From positions 1 to 6,683 of the forward strand of contig JALQVK010000129.1 in the NCBI GenBank assembly GCA_023260375.1: a DNA stretch of 6,683 nt, read 5' to 3'. The DNA is from Rhodoluna sp. GTDB taxonomy: Bacteria > Actinomycetota > Actinomycetes > Actinomycetales > Microbacteriaceae. A model generated the notes under the pieces. It ran no database searches. It was not told the origin of the DNA and saw only the letters and a program-made list of their open reading frames with translations. Positions 6,469 to 6,683 of this stretch are shown one piece after another (the stretch's first letter is position 1; each line of letters starts with the position of its first letter). Made by a program: the position numbers and the translations under genes.

Positions 6469-6683
6469 TACTTTTTCTTACCCTTAGCCTTGACTACACG
6501 TTTGGTGGTTTTCTTAGCGCCACGACCACTCGCCTTAGCTGGCGCCTGACCTGCCTCTAAACCAAGTTTTTCACGACGAGCCATGAGCAGTTCGAAGGCA
6601 CGGTCGGCCGACATGTCTTCAAGATTGTCGTCCTTTGGAATTGTTGCGTTCACGAAACCGTCGGAGACATAAGGACCGAACTG
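6468..6683 (-). CDS. topA: DNA topoisomerase I, C-terminal end only
   Basis: Only the last 71 residues are inside the window; the frame is open to the right edge, so the GTG at 6653 is an internal codon. The visible part starts with QFGPYVSDGFVNATIPKDD, continues with MSADRAFELLMARR, and ends in a Lys/Arg/Ala tail (KASGRGAKKTTKRVVKAKGKKK region, last ~22 residues). The GPYVxDG...NA...P repeat with a following ERA-ELL-type helix is typical of TopA C-terminal domains. Basic tails are characteristic of actinobacterial TopA, where they bind DNA and assist relaxation. The enzyme removes negative supercoils by single-strand passage; its catalytic domain is off the window. The stop TAG overlaps the tmk GTG by one base. 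Confidence 0.88.
   Translation of the reverse strand, partial: QFGPYVSDGFVNATIPKDDNLEDMSADRAFELLMARREKLGLEAGQAPAKASGRGAKKTTKRVVKAKGKKK

Overview
The window looks like a gene-dense stretch of an actinobacterial chromosome. The order topA-tmk-holB followed by a secreted tripeptidyl-aminopeptidase-type hydrolase is, as I recall it, typical of Actinomycetota. The basic lysine tail of TopA, the GPPGSGRS P-loop of the delta' subunit and the moderate base composition (judged by eye, not computed) point to a Microbacteriaceae-like lineage. A small-genome freshwater actinobacterium of the Rhodoluna/Aquiluna type would fit. That lineage call is inference and could not be tested here.

Layout: the left end (2-967, + strand) holds the 3' two-thirds or more of an Nramp/MntH-type divalent metal transporter, cut at its 5' end by the window. 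Everything else is on the - strand. Read in the direction of transcription from the right edge, these are the last 71 residues of topA, tmk (dTMP kinase), holB (DNA polymerase III delta' subunit), a lipoprotein alpha/beta hydrolase of the TAP family, a LacI-family repressor, and a Gfo/Idh/MocA-family NAD(P)-dependent oxidoreductase. The oxidoreductase meets the transporter tail to tail with a 4-base overlap.

Gene packing is extreme. The junctions are TAGTG (topA/tmk), TAATG (tmk/holB), TTGA (holB/hydrolase, with a TTG start), 2 bases (hydrolase/lacI-type gene), 60 bases (lacI-type gene/oxidoreductase) and a 4-base overlap of the convergent ends. The only real intergenic space is 2173-2232. 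It contains the perfect palindrome GGAACGTTCC with a central CpG, placed between the repressor gene and the oxidoreductase. This is the likely operator of the LacI-family protein.

Functionally there are three blocks. The first is a replication and nucleotide block (TopA relaxes DNA, Tmk makes dTDP, delta' is a clamp-loader subunit) with a secreted peptidase carried along. The second is a small regulated catabolic unit (repressor, operator, dehydrogenase, probably acting on a sugar or polyol). The third is a convergent metal importer. I saw no RNA genes, mobile elements, CRISPR arrays or long repeats, and no strong evidence for a new system. The most informative observation is the repressor/operator/dehydrogenase arrangement.
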